Source: Xanthomonas sp. Leaf131 (GTDB lineage: Bacteria > Pseudomonadota > Gammaproteobacteria > Xanthomonadales > Xanthomonadaceae). Taken from it: a stretch of DNA of 64,000 nt. Positions 46,546 through 55,702 of the stretch are shown in pieces. Location of the stretch: positions 502,125 through 566,124 of the forward strand of contig NZ_LMOG01000018.1 in NCBI RefSeq assembly GCF_001423495.1. Reading direction: 5' to 3'. Both the position numbers and the translations under genes were made by a program. How positions within the stretch are numbered: position 1 is the stretch's first letter; each line of letters starts with the position of its first letter. Under the pieces are notes generated by a model, which saw only the letters and a list, made by a program, of their open reading frames with translations, made no database searches and was not told where the DNA came from.

Positions 46546-47330
46546 TTCATTTCCCCCTGATTGCCGTACAGAGACCGACACGTACCCATGCACGCGCCTT
46601 CAAAGACGAGAGTTGACTAATGGTTGAGTCGGTTTAAAGCAGCAGGCACTGCTCCAGACCCGAGTGGTTCAAGCGTGATGGCGTTTAATACCAATCTCGA
46701 TAACGAACCTTATGCGATTAATAGGCGAAGCAACACATCTGAAACTGTGCGGAATATCACTAACCATAAACTCATCCGTTACACAAACAAAATCTGTCTA
46801 CTGCTTTGCTCGGGCTCGCTAAGCACTTAAGACTGGCCTCATGCGTAACGGCGCACGATCAAGACACCATCGGCCTCACCGTTGAAATGAGCATTTATCC
46901 ACGCTCTATGCGGCATTCGAATGGATGAGCCTGAAAATTGGAAAGCGGACTGATGCGATAAGCCGGGCTTGATAGCGGGCCGAACAATAAAATACATTTT
47001 CATCGAGAAATTGCTGCAGTGCAGAATTCGTATATCGACTCTGGAACCTCGCCCACTTGTACTGCAATCGTTTGGCATAATGATGCAATCGTTTGCTGGA
47101 TTAATACCACTTTCAATCGTCGACGCAGACTGGTGAAATGGCATATGTGCCTGCCGCGAACGAATGAGAGATAATCCTTGCAGAGCCCGCTACGGTGGTA
47201 CCGTTTTTTTGAGGCACCGCGTCAGAAAGTTGATGCGGAACAGGTCCCAGATGTCCGTCACCTATCCATGACTCCGCTTTGTTTCTAGTAGCCACGCAGT
47301 GTGTGATCTTCAACACGGACCCATGACGAC
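46546..47330. other. AT-richer gene-free region upstream of the giant autotransporter
   Basis: 785 bases between divergent genes (autotransporter, minus; GAF-EAL, plus). It should contain both promoters. The only clear repeat is a pair of TGCAATCGTTTG elements at 47063 and 47084. Short open frames have no supporting features. Confidence 0.5.
47063..47095 (+). repeat. Tandem TGCAATCGTTTG elements
   Basis: TGCAATCGTTTG occurs at 47063-47074 and 47084-47095, 21 bases apart (two helical turns). The second copy extends to GCAATCGTTTGC, a near-palindrome resembling LacI/PurR-type sites. They lie about 240 bases upstream of the GAF-EAL gene. A third identical 12-mer occurs at 51086. Confidence 0.45.
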
Positions 47331-49115
47331 ATGACGCTTGCTCTGGATGACAAAACGCAGGAACGGCACTTCGACTGGTCAGGCGTTCCGATCGACCTGG
47401 GCGGGATGGAACCGCTCGATCAGATCGCACGCCTGGTGTGTCACGCGCTAGTAGCACCGGCAGCGGCGCTGACCATCACTGAAGCCGGCCGCTTGCGTGT
47501 GCTTGCGGCGCGTGGCATCAGCATCAGCCATGTGGAACAGGCCATCGCCTTGTGTCATCAGGTCACCGCCGCCGCCAACGGGGTGGCCGAACTGATCGGG
47601 CACACCGCACTTGCGCCGATCCAGCTGGGCGATGCAGCGTTTCCCGGATTACCGGCGCGCTTCATCGCCTGTGTGCCGGTGGGCGCGCCGCAAACCGGCA
47701 TCTCCGGCATGTTGTGCGTGATCGATACGCGCGAGCGCCGTTTGGCCAGCCAGGAGCACCAGCAACTGCTGATGTTTGCCAACGTGGCGGCAGCGCAGCT
47801 CGAACTGCAATTCGGTGCAGGCCGTCGCGAGCCGCATAGCGGCCTGCTCAATGCACGGCAGCTGCAATCGGACCTGGACGCCCTCGCCTTCGGTAGCCAT
47901 TGCCTGCCGACCATTGCCGCCTTCATCGAGGTCTACGACACCCAGGCTGCCAACGAGGCGCGCCAGGCGCTGGGCATGCAACCGCTGGAAGAACTGATAC
48001 GGCACGCCAGCTACGTGCTGACCCGCGCCTTGCGCGGCAAGGCCACCGTGTATCACGTGGCACCGATGCGGTTTGCGTTCTTTCTGTTGAACTCCGCGCC
48101 CGACGAAATGGAAGACCTGCTGCTCGATCTCAGGGACATGCTGCATCAGCCGGTCGATGCAGCCGGCGTGCCGATGTCGTTGACCTTCCATGCCGGCGTG
48201 GTGCGGTTCGCGCCGCAGCAGCCCGACACCAACGATGTCATGCGCAAGGGGTTGGTGGCATTGGGCGATGCGATCAGCAACCACGCCATCGTGTGCTGGT
48301 ACAGCGCCTTGCACGACGATACGATTCAACGCTCTTACCGCTTGGCGCTGGATGCCGAGCGTGCGTTGGAGGCCGGCGATTTCCGGCTGGTGTTCCAGCC
48401 GCGCATCGACCTTGCCGACCTGTCGGTGACCGGCTTCGAGGCGCTGCTGCGCTGGCACCACGCCAGTCTCGGCCCGATCGGCCCGGACGAGTTCATCCCG
48501 CTGTTCGAAAAGACCGCGCTGATGTGCACCGTCACCAACTGGGTGATCGAAAACGCCTTGGTGCAGCTGGCCAACTGGCGTGCGCAGGGGCTGGATTTTT
48601 CCATCTCCATCAACCTGTCCTCACGCGATTTCGGCAACCTCAATCTCGCGGCGGATGTGATCAATCGCTGCAGGGACCTGGCGATTCCCACGGCGCGGAT
48701 CGAGCTGGAAATCACCGAAGGCCGCTGGTTGCGCAGCAATGTGGAGGCGGTACCGCGGCTGCGCGCCTTGCGCGATGCCGGTGTCAGCGTGGCCATCGAC
48801 GACTTTGGTACCGGCTATAGCAATTTCGGTTATCTGACCGAATTGCCGGTCAATGTGCTCAAGCTCGATCGCTCGCTGGTCACCGGCATCGCCACCAAGG
48901 CCGGCATGCAACTGCGCGCCGAAGCCGTGGTGCGGCTGGCCAATGCGCTGGGCTACCGCACCGTGGCCGAAGGCATCGAACATGCCGACGAAATCGCGCT
49001 GCTGCGTAGCTGGGGCTGCGATGAAGCGCAGGGCTATCTGCTGTCCCGACCGATGGAAGCGCATCTTGTGGCCGCCTACGTGGCACATGCCACGGCCGGA
49101 CAGCGCTTGCCGTGA
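47331..49115 (+). CDS. GAF-(degenerate GGDEF)-EAL c-di-GMP phosphodiesterase
   Basis: 594 residues, cytoplasmic. Residues about 25-165 look like a GAF sensor. A GGDEF-like domain (about 175-335) lacks the GGDEF signature, with VAPMRFAFFLLN in that place. The EAL domain (about 345-585) keeps the catalytic set: GFEALLRW, INLSSRDF, LEITEG, IDDFGTGYSN, VLKLDRSLV, AEGIEH and the QGYLLSRP ending. It should hydrolyse cyclic di-GMP and so influence motility, biofilm and surface adhesins. It is divergent from the giant autotransporter, so coordinated control of adhesion is possible but not shown. Confidence 0.9.
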   Translation: MTLALDDKTQERHFDWSGVPIDLGGMEPLDQIARLVCHALVAPAAALTITEAGRLRVLAARGISISHVEQAIALCHQVTAAANGVAELIGHTALAPIQLGDAAFPGLPARFIACVPVGAPQTGISGMLCVIDTRERRLASQEHQQLLMFANVAAAQLELQFGAGRREPHSGLLNARQLQSDLDALAFGSHCLPTIAAFIEVYDTQAANEARQALGMQPLEELIRHASYVLTRALRGKATVYHVAPMRFAFFLLNSAPDEMEDLLLDLRDMLHQPVDAAGVPMSLTFHAGVVRFAPQQPDTNDVMRKGLVALGDAISNHAIVCWYSALHDDTIQRSYRLALDAERALEAGDFRLVFQPRIDLADLSVTGFEALLRWHHASLGPIGPDEFIPLFEKTALMCTVTNWVIENALVQLANWRAQGLDFSISINLSSRDFGNLNLAADVINRCRDLAIPTARIELEITEGRWLRSNVEAVPRLRALRDAGVSVAIDDFGTGYSNFGYLTELPVNVLKLDRSLVTGIATKAGMQLRAEAVVRLANALGYRTVAEGIEHADEIALLRSWGCDEAQGYLLSRPMEAHLVAAYVAHATAGQRLP

Positions 49116-49137
49116 TCGATTGTGTCGCGCCTGGCGA

Positions 49138-49728
49138 TCAACTCAGATCGTGCAAGTCCTTGCCCAGTGCTGCAGTGAGTGTCCAATCGGAAAAGCGCAC
49201 GCTCAAGCCAGCGCGTTCTGGCGTGCAGCACATCGGCCCGACCTGATAAGCATCGGCCACCGGGAACGGACATAGCCTGATCAACGGCCAGCTGCGCCCA
49301 TCGGCAGAGACCTGCAGACGCAGCACCCCTTCGGCAACGCTCGCGCGGATCCAGAAATCCGTTGGGTCGGCCTCGTAAGGACCGGTCGCCCAGTCCGAGA
49401 TCGGATTGGTCAGTACGCTGCTGAGCATCGCGCGGCCGTCGCTCAGCTCGATACCCGCCTTGACCCAATGCTGCTCGTCCACCCGCACCATGATGCCGGC
49501 CTGGTCGTAAAGCGCTGCGTAGTGCGCGCGCACGCGCAGCTGCGCGGTGAAACTCGCCGTAGTCGCGATACCCAGAAAATGCCCGCTATCGCGGATGAAT
49601 CCGTAATGGGTCTTGCGCCAGAAGTCGGTCGCCTTGTCGGTCACCACCTCCAACGTGTCGCCGTCCATCTCCACTGTGTTCGGGCGATTAAGCCATGTGC
49701 CTGCGTGCCAGGCTGTGTCGTGCGGCAT
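49138..49728 (-). CDS. DUF1349 family protein
   Basis: 196 residues without a signal peptide. The beta-sandwich pattern of DUF1349 is clear: DFWRKTHYGFIRDSGHFLG, FTAQLRVRAHYAALYDQAGIMVRVDEQHWVKAGIELSDG, VLRLQVSADGRSWPLIRLCPFP and VGPMCCTPERAGLSVRFSDW. The family is concanavalin-like and probably binds carbohydrate, but no enzymatic role is established. It follows the M14 peptidase gene on the same strand after 49 bases. Its 3' end converges on the EAL gene. Confidence 0.85.
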   Translation of the reverse strand: MPHDTAWHAGTWLNRPNTVEMDGDTLEVVTDKATDFWRKTHYGFIRDSGHFLGIATTASFTAQLRVRAHYAALYDQAGIMVRVDEQHWVKAGIELSDGRAMLSSVLTNPISDWATGPYEADPTDFWIRASVAEGVLRLQVSADGRSWPLIRLCPFPVADAYQVGPMCCTPERAGLSVRFSDWTLTAALGKDLHDLS

Positions 49729-49777
49729 TGTTGCTCTCCGGATTTAGGTGTGTTCTGCGCTTCCGAGCGAAGCGGCT

Positions 49778-50698
49778 TCACTCATGTGCCAGCGCGTAGT
49801 CCAGCGCCGCACAGACCGCCGCCACTTGCGCCGCATTGCATTGCGCTGGCGTTGCACGCGGGCTATCCGGATATACCTCGGTGGTGGTGCGATACCGCGC
49901 ATCGGTCACGCCGGCGCACAGGCCCAGGCGCCGCACCGGATAGTTGATGACACCATGGCCAACCACCGGCGCGCCAATGAGTTGGCCATCCGCATCGGCG
50001 GGCGCGATATGCGTGAGCTGGGCCACCGCAGCGATCACCGCCTGTTGAAAATCCGGCTGCGGATCGTCGCTGTCGCCAACCAGATAAAAGCCATCTGGAA
50101 TGCTGCCCGGCACGAACGCGACACCATCGCGCGCAGCCAGTGCGGGGCGGAACTCGGTTTCGTCGCTATTGGTGGTTTCGTGCAGATCGATATGTACGCG
50201 CATCTGCCCGGGCGTTGCCGCAACCAGCTGCATCAACGCCGCCGACTCCGCAGCGGGGCTGTTGTGGCGGAACGCACGATTGGGGTCGATTGCCTCGGCA
50301 TTCCAGCGCTGGATGCGCTCATACCCCCACGGATTGATGCAGGGCGCGACCAACAGGTTGATCCTGCCCGCGTAGTCAGCGGCGCGCAGCTGCAAAAACT
50401 GCAACGCGCCCTGCACGCCGCTGGTCTCGTAGCCATGCACCCCACCAGTGACCAAGGCGCATGGCAGCGCTGCGTCCCAATCGGCGTTGCGCAACGCGAT
50501 CAAGGGATACTGTTCGGGTGCCGTACCGGTCGTGCCGTAAGGCACGCGCTCAAAGCACGCATCCAACGCGTCGATGCACTGCACCACCTCGGCGGCATAA
50601 CTGCGCTGCCGCAGCTGGCGCGTGCGCCAGGCGCTGCGCTCTGCCTCGCCCCACGGACGCTGGGAAGTGCCAATCGGATAAGCCGCGCGCTCTGTCAT
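49778..50698 (-). CDS. M14-family zinc carboxypeptidase / AstE-like
   Basis: 306 residues. The zinc site appears as GGVHGYETSG (His and Glu) and the distal histidine in MRVHIDLHETT. DPNRAFRHN supplies substrate-binding Arg/Asn, and the catalytic Glu is in TTTEVYPDSP. This matches M14 carboxypeptidases of the succinylglutamate desuccinylase/aspartoacylase type. It is cytoplasmic (no signal peptide). The ATG at 50698 begins the protein-like part. The specific substrate is unknown. Confidence 0.85.
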   Translation of the reverse strand: MTERAAYPIGTSQRPWGEAERSAWRTRQLRQRSYAAEVVQCIDALDACFERVPYGTTGTAPEQYPLIALRNADWDAALPCALVTGGVHGYETSGVQGALQFLQLRAADYAGRINLLVAPCINPWGYERIQRWNAEAIDPNRAFRHNSPAAESAALMQLVAATPGQMRVHIDLHETTNSDETEFRPALAARDGVAFVPGSIPDGFYLVGDSDDPQPDFQQAVIAAVAQLTHIAPADADGQLIGAPVVGHGVINYPVRRLGLCAGVTDARYRTTTEVYPDSPRATPAQCNAAQVAAVCAALDYALAHE

Positions 50699-51135
50699 CG
50701 CCGAAATCGCCTGTCGAAAGACGATCAAGGGTAAGCGCTGGGCACAGGTCGGTCCATTCGGCGGTGGAGGACGCTTGAGCTAGGGAATCACCTTGGTTGG
50801 CCAAGGCTCGGCAGCTCATGCATGGCAGGCGCACCTTCTTGTAGGAGCATGTTTGTATCGGCATGCCAAATCGGCCACTCCCTTGCATCTGCTCAGGTCT
50901 GCAAATCCTGCAGACGCTGTTTGCGCCGCAACGTTAGGGATGCAAATTTTCCCTGCAATCGATGTCAGCGCTGCAGCAGCGGTGCAAAAATTTCCTACTG
51001 ATGTGTTGAGGCGTTATATAGCAACGGATTGCCAATTGCGCTTTGAATTCAGTTCGCCCTCAAACGATCTTCGGCGCGGACATGCTGCAATCGTTTGCTC
51101 AAATGGACGCCAGGAAACAATGAGATGTACCCCGA
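50699..51135. other. Gene-free stretch with short repeats
   Basis: About 440 bases without a gene. It contains GTCTGCA-AATCC-TGCAGAC (50897-50915), the TGCAATCGTTTG element at 51086 and its inverted 8-base core at 51061-51068. The M14 gene promoter should lie at its left end. Confidence 0.45.
51061..51097. repeat. Inverted pair including a third TGCAATCGTTTG
   Basis: CAAACGAT (51061-51068) and ATCGTTTG (51090-51097) are exact inverted repeats 21 bases apart. The right one is part of TGCAATCGTTTG (51086-51097), identical to the two elements near 47.07 kb. Confidence 0.45.
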
Positions 51136-51178
51136 AAAACGCAACAGGCTCTGCACCCCTTCTCCGGTGCAGAGCCTG
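51136..51178 (-). terminator. Intrinsic terminator of the KGG protein gene
   Basis: A perfect 13-bp stem (CAGGCTCTGCACC with its complement at 51166-51178) and an 8-base loop. On the minus strand it is followed by GCGTTTTT. It lies about 50 bases after the stop of the KGG-repeat gene. Confidence 0.75.
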
Positions 51179-51226
51179 CATCGTTGCAACCAGAGCCGGC
51201 ACGCCGTCGGCGCGCCGGACTCCGGC

Positions 51227-51484
51227 TTACACCGCTTCTTCTTGCGGCTTGGCCTGCTTGGAACGTCCCCCCTTGCTGCCGATACGCGACATATGATCGC
51301 GGTCGCGACTCACTGCCTGGCCGCCCTTTCGGCCCGCTTCGCGCGCTTCGTCGCTGGTGAATTCATGCGCATTGCCGCTGGCATGTGCGGCCTTTCCGCC
51401 GCTACTGGCCAGCACGCGGCGCTTTTCAGGATCCAATGCGGCGAACCCGCGCCGGCTACGAGTAATGTTCTGTCCGTCTTCCAC
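51227..51484 (-). CDS. KGG-repeat (YmdF/Con-10-like) stress protein
   Basis: 85 residues, very hydrophilic, starting at GTG. It carries repeated short motifs (GFAALDPEKRRVLASSGGKAAHASG, EFTSDEAREAGRKGGQAV, RDHMSRIGSKGGRSK) of the KGG/YmdF/Con-10 family, small proteins induced in stationary phase or by stress and desiccation. The start is set by AGAGGAGGCACA directly before GTG at 51484. The open frame continues upstream, but that part is not protein-like. A strong terminator follows the gene. Confidence 0.85.
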   Translation of the reverse strand: MEDGQNITRSRRGFAALDPEKRRVLASSGGKAAHASGNAHEFTSDEAREAGRKGGQAVSRDRDHMSRIGSKGGRSKQAKPQEEAV

Positions 51485-51495
51485 TGTGCCTCCTC
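51473..51495 (-). promoter_or_regulatory. Shine-Dalgarno that fixes a GTG start
   Basis: On the minus strand AGGAGG lies four bases before GTG (51484). It is a full match to the anti-Shine-Dalgarno sequence, and no ATG is available nearby, so the KGG gene starts at GTG. Confidence 0.7.
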
Positions 51496-52089
51496 TCGAT
51501 GCTTCGTTGGTAACGTCATTGGGTAATTTGCTTACCGCAACAATCGTGCCAACCCGCAAACGCAGACCACACGGTGCAAGAGCTCGGATGTCGGAAAAAA
51601 CGGCTGCGCTCGCTGTGCAAATCTTGCACTCTTGCTGGCCCTGAAAATGGGTAGCGCTACCAGCACTCGTCACATTGCCTGGCGATTGCGCAAGAATTCC
51701 CTGCAGGCTCCCAAATCCGTGCGATCCGACGCACACAGACAGTCATGGCGCCGCCGATGCGCTGCAGCATTGGCCATCGGCATGAGATCCATCCGATATC
51801 GCTGTCCCGAGACAATGCACTGCGCGATCCAGCGATGGCACTGGCTTGTGATGCCGTTGATATCGTTGGTGGCGCGCATCGCATCGCGATCGAAGCGCCA
51901 GCCATTAAAAAGTGAGTCCGCAGCGCGAGGGAATGGCCGCGTGGTTGCCCGGCTTCGTCGATCGCCCGTGCCAAGCGCGTAGTGCGGTGCATACGCCAAA
52001 GCATCGGCGCATGGGGTTACGCCGCGAGCACGCGTCTTCGCAATGCATCGCTCGCCACCGCGTCGCAGGCGGCGGCGCGAACGTTGCGC
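51485..52089. other. Gene-free stretch before the nitrate locus
   Basis: About 600 bases between the KGG gene and the SUMT gene stop. Open frames on both strands (for example 51632-51982) have no start signals and Arg/Ser-rich composition of the shadow type. I see no gene, RNA or clear repeat. Confidence 0.5.
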
Positions 52090-52866
52090 TTAGCCGACAG
52101 CCTGCTCCAGCAGCGCCCCGAAGCGATCGTCGCACTGCGCTGCGGCCTCCGACAACGCATCGCCCACCAGTAGCAAGGTCGGCAATCCCGGCAGCAGTGC
52201 CGCAGCGGTGACGCCAAGCTCGCCCAGCGTGGTGAGCCGGCGCTGCTGCTCGGGCCGTGTGGCTGCCTGCACGATGGCCGCCGGCGTGCTGGCAGGCAGA
52301 TGCGCCAGCAACGCAGTGGCCAACGCATCGGCACGTCGCAGCCCCATGTAAATCCCCAGCGTCGTGCCGCTGGCGGCAAGCGCGCCCCAATTCGGCTCGC
52401 CGTGATCGTGCGTGTGCGCGGTGACGAAGGTGATGCCGTGACAATGGCTGCGGTGGGTCAGCGACACTTCCAGCGCAGACGCCGCAGCGAATGCGGCACT
52501 GACGCCGTTGATGATCTGCACCCCCACCCCGGCGCGGCGCAGGAAACCGATCTCCTCGCCCGCGCGCCCGAACAGCAATGCATCGCCCCCTTTGACGCGC
52601 ACCACGCGCAGGCCCTGCAATGCGTAGCGCCGCATCAGCCGGCAGATGAAGTCCTGCGGTGTCGATCTGCAGCCGCCGCGCTTGCCGACCCGGATCACCC
52701 GCGCCTGCGGCGCGAGTTCGACGATCTCCGGGTTGGCCAGATCGTCGAGTAATACGACTTGCGCGGCAGCAAGCGCCTTGACCGCCTTGATCGTGAGCAG
52801 TTCCAGATCGCCGGGACCGGCCGACAACAACACCACATCACGCGCGCAGGAAGGAATGACTGACAT
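52090..52866 (-). CDS. cobA: Uroporphyrinogen-III C-methyltransferase (SUMT)
   Basis: 258 residues, the normal length for a stand-alone SUMT. Motifs are VVLLSAGPGDLELLTIKAVKAL, RVGKRGG, VRVKGGDALLFGRAGEE, INGVSAAFAAASALEVSLTHR and TLGIYMGLRRAD. It methylates uroporphyrinogen III twice with SAM to give precorrin-2, the first step to siroheme. It is the last gene of the nitrate/nitrite reductase operon, 37 bases after nasA. It supplies siroheme for NirB and replaces the truncated methyltransferase half of the CysG-like protein at 62.4 kb. The ATG at 52866 begins the protein-like part. Confidence 0.92.
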   Translation of the reverse strand: MSVIPSCARDVVLLSAGPGDLELLTIKAVKALAAAQVVLLDDLANPEIVELAPQARVIRVGKRGGCRSTPQDFICRLMRRYALQGLRVVRVKGGDALLFGRAGEEIGFLRRAGVGVQIINGVSAAFAAASALEVSLTHRSHCHGITFVTAHTHDHGEPNWGALAASGTTLGIYMGLRRADALATALLAHLPASTPAAIVQAATRPEQQRRLTTLGELGVTAAALLPGLPTLLLVGDALSEAAAQCDDRFGALLEQAVG

Positions 52867-52903
52867 GAGAGATCTCGCAGTGTGTGGAGGGAAGGACGTG
52901 CGC

Positions 52904-55702
52904 TCAGGCGAGCCGTGGTTGCCGGCACAGCCGGGTAAGTTGCGGAACACAGGAGCCGCAAACGGTGCCGCAGCCCAGGCGTTGTTTGAGCTGGTCCAGA
53001 TCGGCGCCGTCGTCGATGGCGGCATGAATCGCAGACGTCGACACCTGCATGCAGGTGCACACGATCGGGTCGCTTGGCGTGCGTTGCGTCTGCGCGAACA
53101 CCGCCAGCCGCGGACCACGCCATGCCTGGCCTGCCAATGCGGTAGCAAGCAAGGAGTGATTGGCCTCGCTGGGTTGCGCAGCAGTGAGCAACAGGCCATC
53201 GATGTGGCTGTGGCCGTCCTGCAGGCGCCAGCCGACGCGGCGCATCAGGCCGCGACGCAGATCGCGGTACTCCAGGACGTCTACGCCGGCCGGCAGCTGC
53301 AATGCAGCGACCAGGCGATCGATCCATTCGGCATCCGGTGCGCGTTCGCAGGCGGCATGCAACACTGCCCAGTCTCCGCTCGCTTCGACCAGCGGCTCGG
53401 CATGCAGGCGCAGCGATGCATAGCCGCACTGCCGCAACAGCGGTTGCAGCGCCTGCTGCAAGGCCAAGGCATCGCCGCGCCGCGCGGCCAGCAGATGCCA
53501 ACCGAAACTGGCTTTCTCGACACGCACCGCTGCGTGTTTGAGCTCGGGCTGATGCGAGCGCGCATCCACCGCCGGGCTGCTCACTTCATTGATGCCGCCA
53601 CTGGACAGGCTCTGCCCACTCCAATGCATCGCGGCGAACACGGTGCCGGAGCGCAGTTCGTCGGAGAGTTCCAGCGGCAGCACCAGCGCGCCGCGCTTGC
53701 TCGCAATCTGCACCAATTCGCCCGCAATCAGCCCGCGTCGCGTCGCGTCGTCCGGATGCATGCGCAACGCCGGTTCCGGACTATGCGCAAACGCCGCAGG
53801 CACGCGTCCGCTGCGCGACATGCCATGCCACTGATCGCGCAGGCGGCCGGTCAGCAGCCGCATCGGAAAGCGTGCCGAGGTCGGCTCGGCCACCTTGCGA
53901 TACGCCGTGGCATGGAAGCGCGCGCGTCCGTTACCGGTGGCAAAGACACCATCGGTATAGCGCCGCGCCTGCCCGTGTGCGCTGCCGGCAGGAAATGGCC
54001 ACTGCTGCGGTCCCGTATCCAGCATCGCGTAATCCAGCCCACCGATATCCAGATCGCGACCAACCGTCAGCGCACGATGCTCGTCGAAAATCTGCGCAGT
54101 GGTATCGAACGCGAACAACCCCTTGCCCTCGGCGGGCGCCAGGCGTGCCTCCAGACGGCGTGCGACTTCGCGCGCGATCCACCAATCCGCACGTGCCTGG
54201 CCCGGCGCTTCCACCGCCTTGCGCACGCGGGTGATGCGGCGCTCGGAGTTGGTCACCGTGCCGTCCTTCTCGCCCCAACTGGCTGCAGGCAACAGCACAT
54301 CGGCATACGGCACCGTGTCGGTACCGGAAAACGCGTCCTGCACGATCACCAGCTCGGCCTGCTCCAGTGCGGCGCGGATGCCTTCCACCTCCGGCATCGA
54401 ATGCACGGGGTTGGTGCAGACAATCCATATCGCTTTCAGCGTGCCGGCACGCAGGCGCTCGAACAACTGCACCGCCGGCGTGCCTGCAGTGGCGCTCAGA
54501 CGGCCGGCAGGCAAGTTCCACAGGCGTTCCAGTTCCGCACGGTCGTCGGCATTGCCGATCTCGCGATGCGCCGCCAGCATCGTCGCCATGCCGCCGACCT
54601 CGCGCCCACCCATTGCATTGGGTTGGCCGGTCAGCGAAAACGGTCCGGCGCCGGGCTTGCCGATCTGCCCCGTCGCCAGATGCAGATTGATCAGGGCCAG
54701 ATTCTTGTCGGTGCCATGCGCGGACTGATTCAAGCCCATGCAATACAGCGACAACGCCGCCGGGCTGCGTCCGAACCACTCGGCCGCCTGCACCAGGTCC
54801 TCATGCGAGATACCGCAGATCTCGGCGCTCATGCGCGGTGTGTACTCGCGCAGCATGTGCTTGAGGGCGTCGAAATCCTCGGTATGCGCCGCAACGAAAC
54901 GCGCATCCACCAGACCCTCCCAGATCAGGTGATGCAGCATGCCGTTGAACAGTGCGACGTCGGTTCCGGGCTCGATCGCCAGGTGCAGGTCGGCCATGGC
55001 CGCGGTGTCGGTGCGACGCGGATCGATCACGATCCAGCGAATCTCGGGGTTACGTGCGCGTGCAGCTTCCAAGCGGCGAAACAGCACCGGATGCGCATAC
55101 GCCATGTTGCTGCCGGCAAACAGTACTGTCTGCGCCAGTTCCAGATCCTCATAGCAGGTCGGTGGGCCGTCGGCGCCCAGGGCGAGCTTGTAACCGGTGA
55201 CCGCGCTGGACATGCACAGGCGCGAGTTCGTGTCGATATTGTTGGTGCCAAGCAGGCCCTTGGCGAGCTTGTTGAAGACGTAGTAGTCCTCGGTCAACAA
55301 CTGCCCGGAAAGATAGAACGCCACCGCATCCGGGCCATGCTCCTCGATGATCGCCGCCAACTTGTTGGTCACGTGGCTCAACGCCTGATCCCAGCTCACC
55401 GCCGCACGTGGCGCCTGCCGATGCCGACGCAGCTCCGGTTCAAGCACGCGCCCCTGCGTAGTGGCGACGGTCTGCGGCAACGCCAGTCCCTTGCTGCACA
55501 ATCGCCCATGATTGGCCGGATGCAACGGGTCGCCTTCGATCCCGACGATGCGCTCGCCAGTGTCGTCGTGCTCGCTGTGGATCAGCACGCCGCAGCCCAC
55601 GCCGCAGTAGCAACACGTCGAGCGCGTGATGCGATGCATCGGCGATACCGCGTGCGGCTGCACGGCCTCGCTGACTGACACTTGCTGCAGGCCTTCGCTC
55701 AT
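52904..55702 (-). CDS. nasA: Assimilatory nitrate reductase catalytic subunit
   Basis: 932 residues, no signal peptide, cytoplasmic. The N terminus has the [4Fe-4S] motif TCCYCGVGCG with a later LCSKG. The Mo-bis-MGD domains include NIDTNSRLCMSSAV, where Cys is the expected Mo ligand, then IDPRRTDTAAMADLHLAIEPGTD and the C-terminal molybdopterin-binding region (RFPMRLLTGRLRDQWHGMSRSG). The last 60 residues form a BFD-like [2Fe-2S] domain (IVCTCMQVSTSAI; LGCGTVCGSCVPQL), as in NasA of Klebsiella. It reduces nitrate to nitrite. The start overlaps the nirD stop by four bases. Confidence 0.94.
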   Translation of the reverse strand: MSEGLQQVSVSEAVQPHAVSPMHRITRSTCCYCGVGCGVLIHSEHDDTGERIVGIEGDPLHPANHGRLCSKGLALPQTVATTQGRVLEPELRRHRQAPRAAVSWDQALSHVTNKLAAIIEEHGPDAVAFYLSGQLLTEDYYVFNKLAKGLLGTNNIDTNSRLCMSSAVTGYKLALGADGPPTCYEDLELAQTVLFAGSNMAYAHPVLFRRLEAARARNPEIRWIVIDPRRTDTAAMADLHLAIEPGTDVALFNGMLHHLIWEGLVDARFVAAHTEDFDALKHMLREYTPRMSAEICGISHEDLVQAAEWFGRSPAALSLYCMGLNQSAHGTDKNLALINLHLATGQIGKPGAGPFSLTGQPNAMGGREVGGMATMLAAHREIGNADDRAELERLWNLPAGRLSATAGTPAVQLFERLRAGTLKAIWIVCTNPVHSMPEVEGIRAALEQAELVIVQDAFSGTDTVPYADVLLPAASWGEKDGTVTNSERRITRVRKAVEAPGQARADWWIAREVARRLEARLAPAEGKGLFAFDTTAQIFDEHRALTVGRDLDIGGLDYAMLDTGPQQWPFPAGSAHGQARRYTDGVFATGNGRARFHATAYRKVAEPTSARFPMRLLTGRLRDQWHGMSRSGRVPAAFAHSPEPALRMHPDDATRRGLIAGELVQIASKRGALVLPLELSDELRSGTVFAAMHWSGQSLSSGGINEVSSPAVDARSHQPELKHAAVRVEKASFGWHLLAARRGDALALQQALQPLLRQCGYASLRLHAEPLVEASGDWAVLHAACERAPDAEWIDRLVAALQLPAGVDVLEYRDLRRGLMRRVGWRLQDGHSHIDGLLLTAAQPSEANHSLLATALAGQAWRGPRLAVFAQTQRTPSDPIVCTCMQVSTSAIHAAIDDGADLDQLKQRLGCGTVCGSCVPQLTRLCRQPRLA

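Noticed and set aside
51136..51178. Perfect 13-bp inverted repeat as an attachment or recombination site
   Set aside because: Its position 50 bases after a stop codon and the T-run on the minus strand identify it as an intrinsic terminator.
51632..51982. Open frames on both strands in the gap before the SUMT gene
   Set aside because: There is no ribosome site, no protein-like composition and no similarity pattern. They overlap each other on opposite strands.
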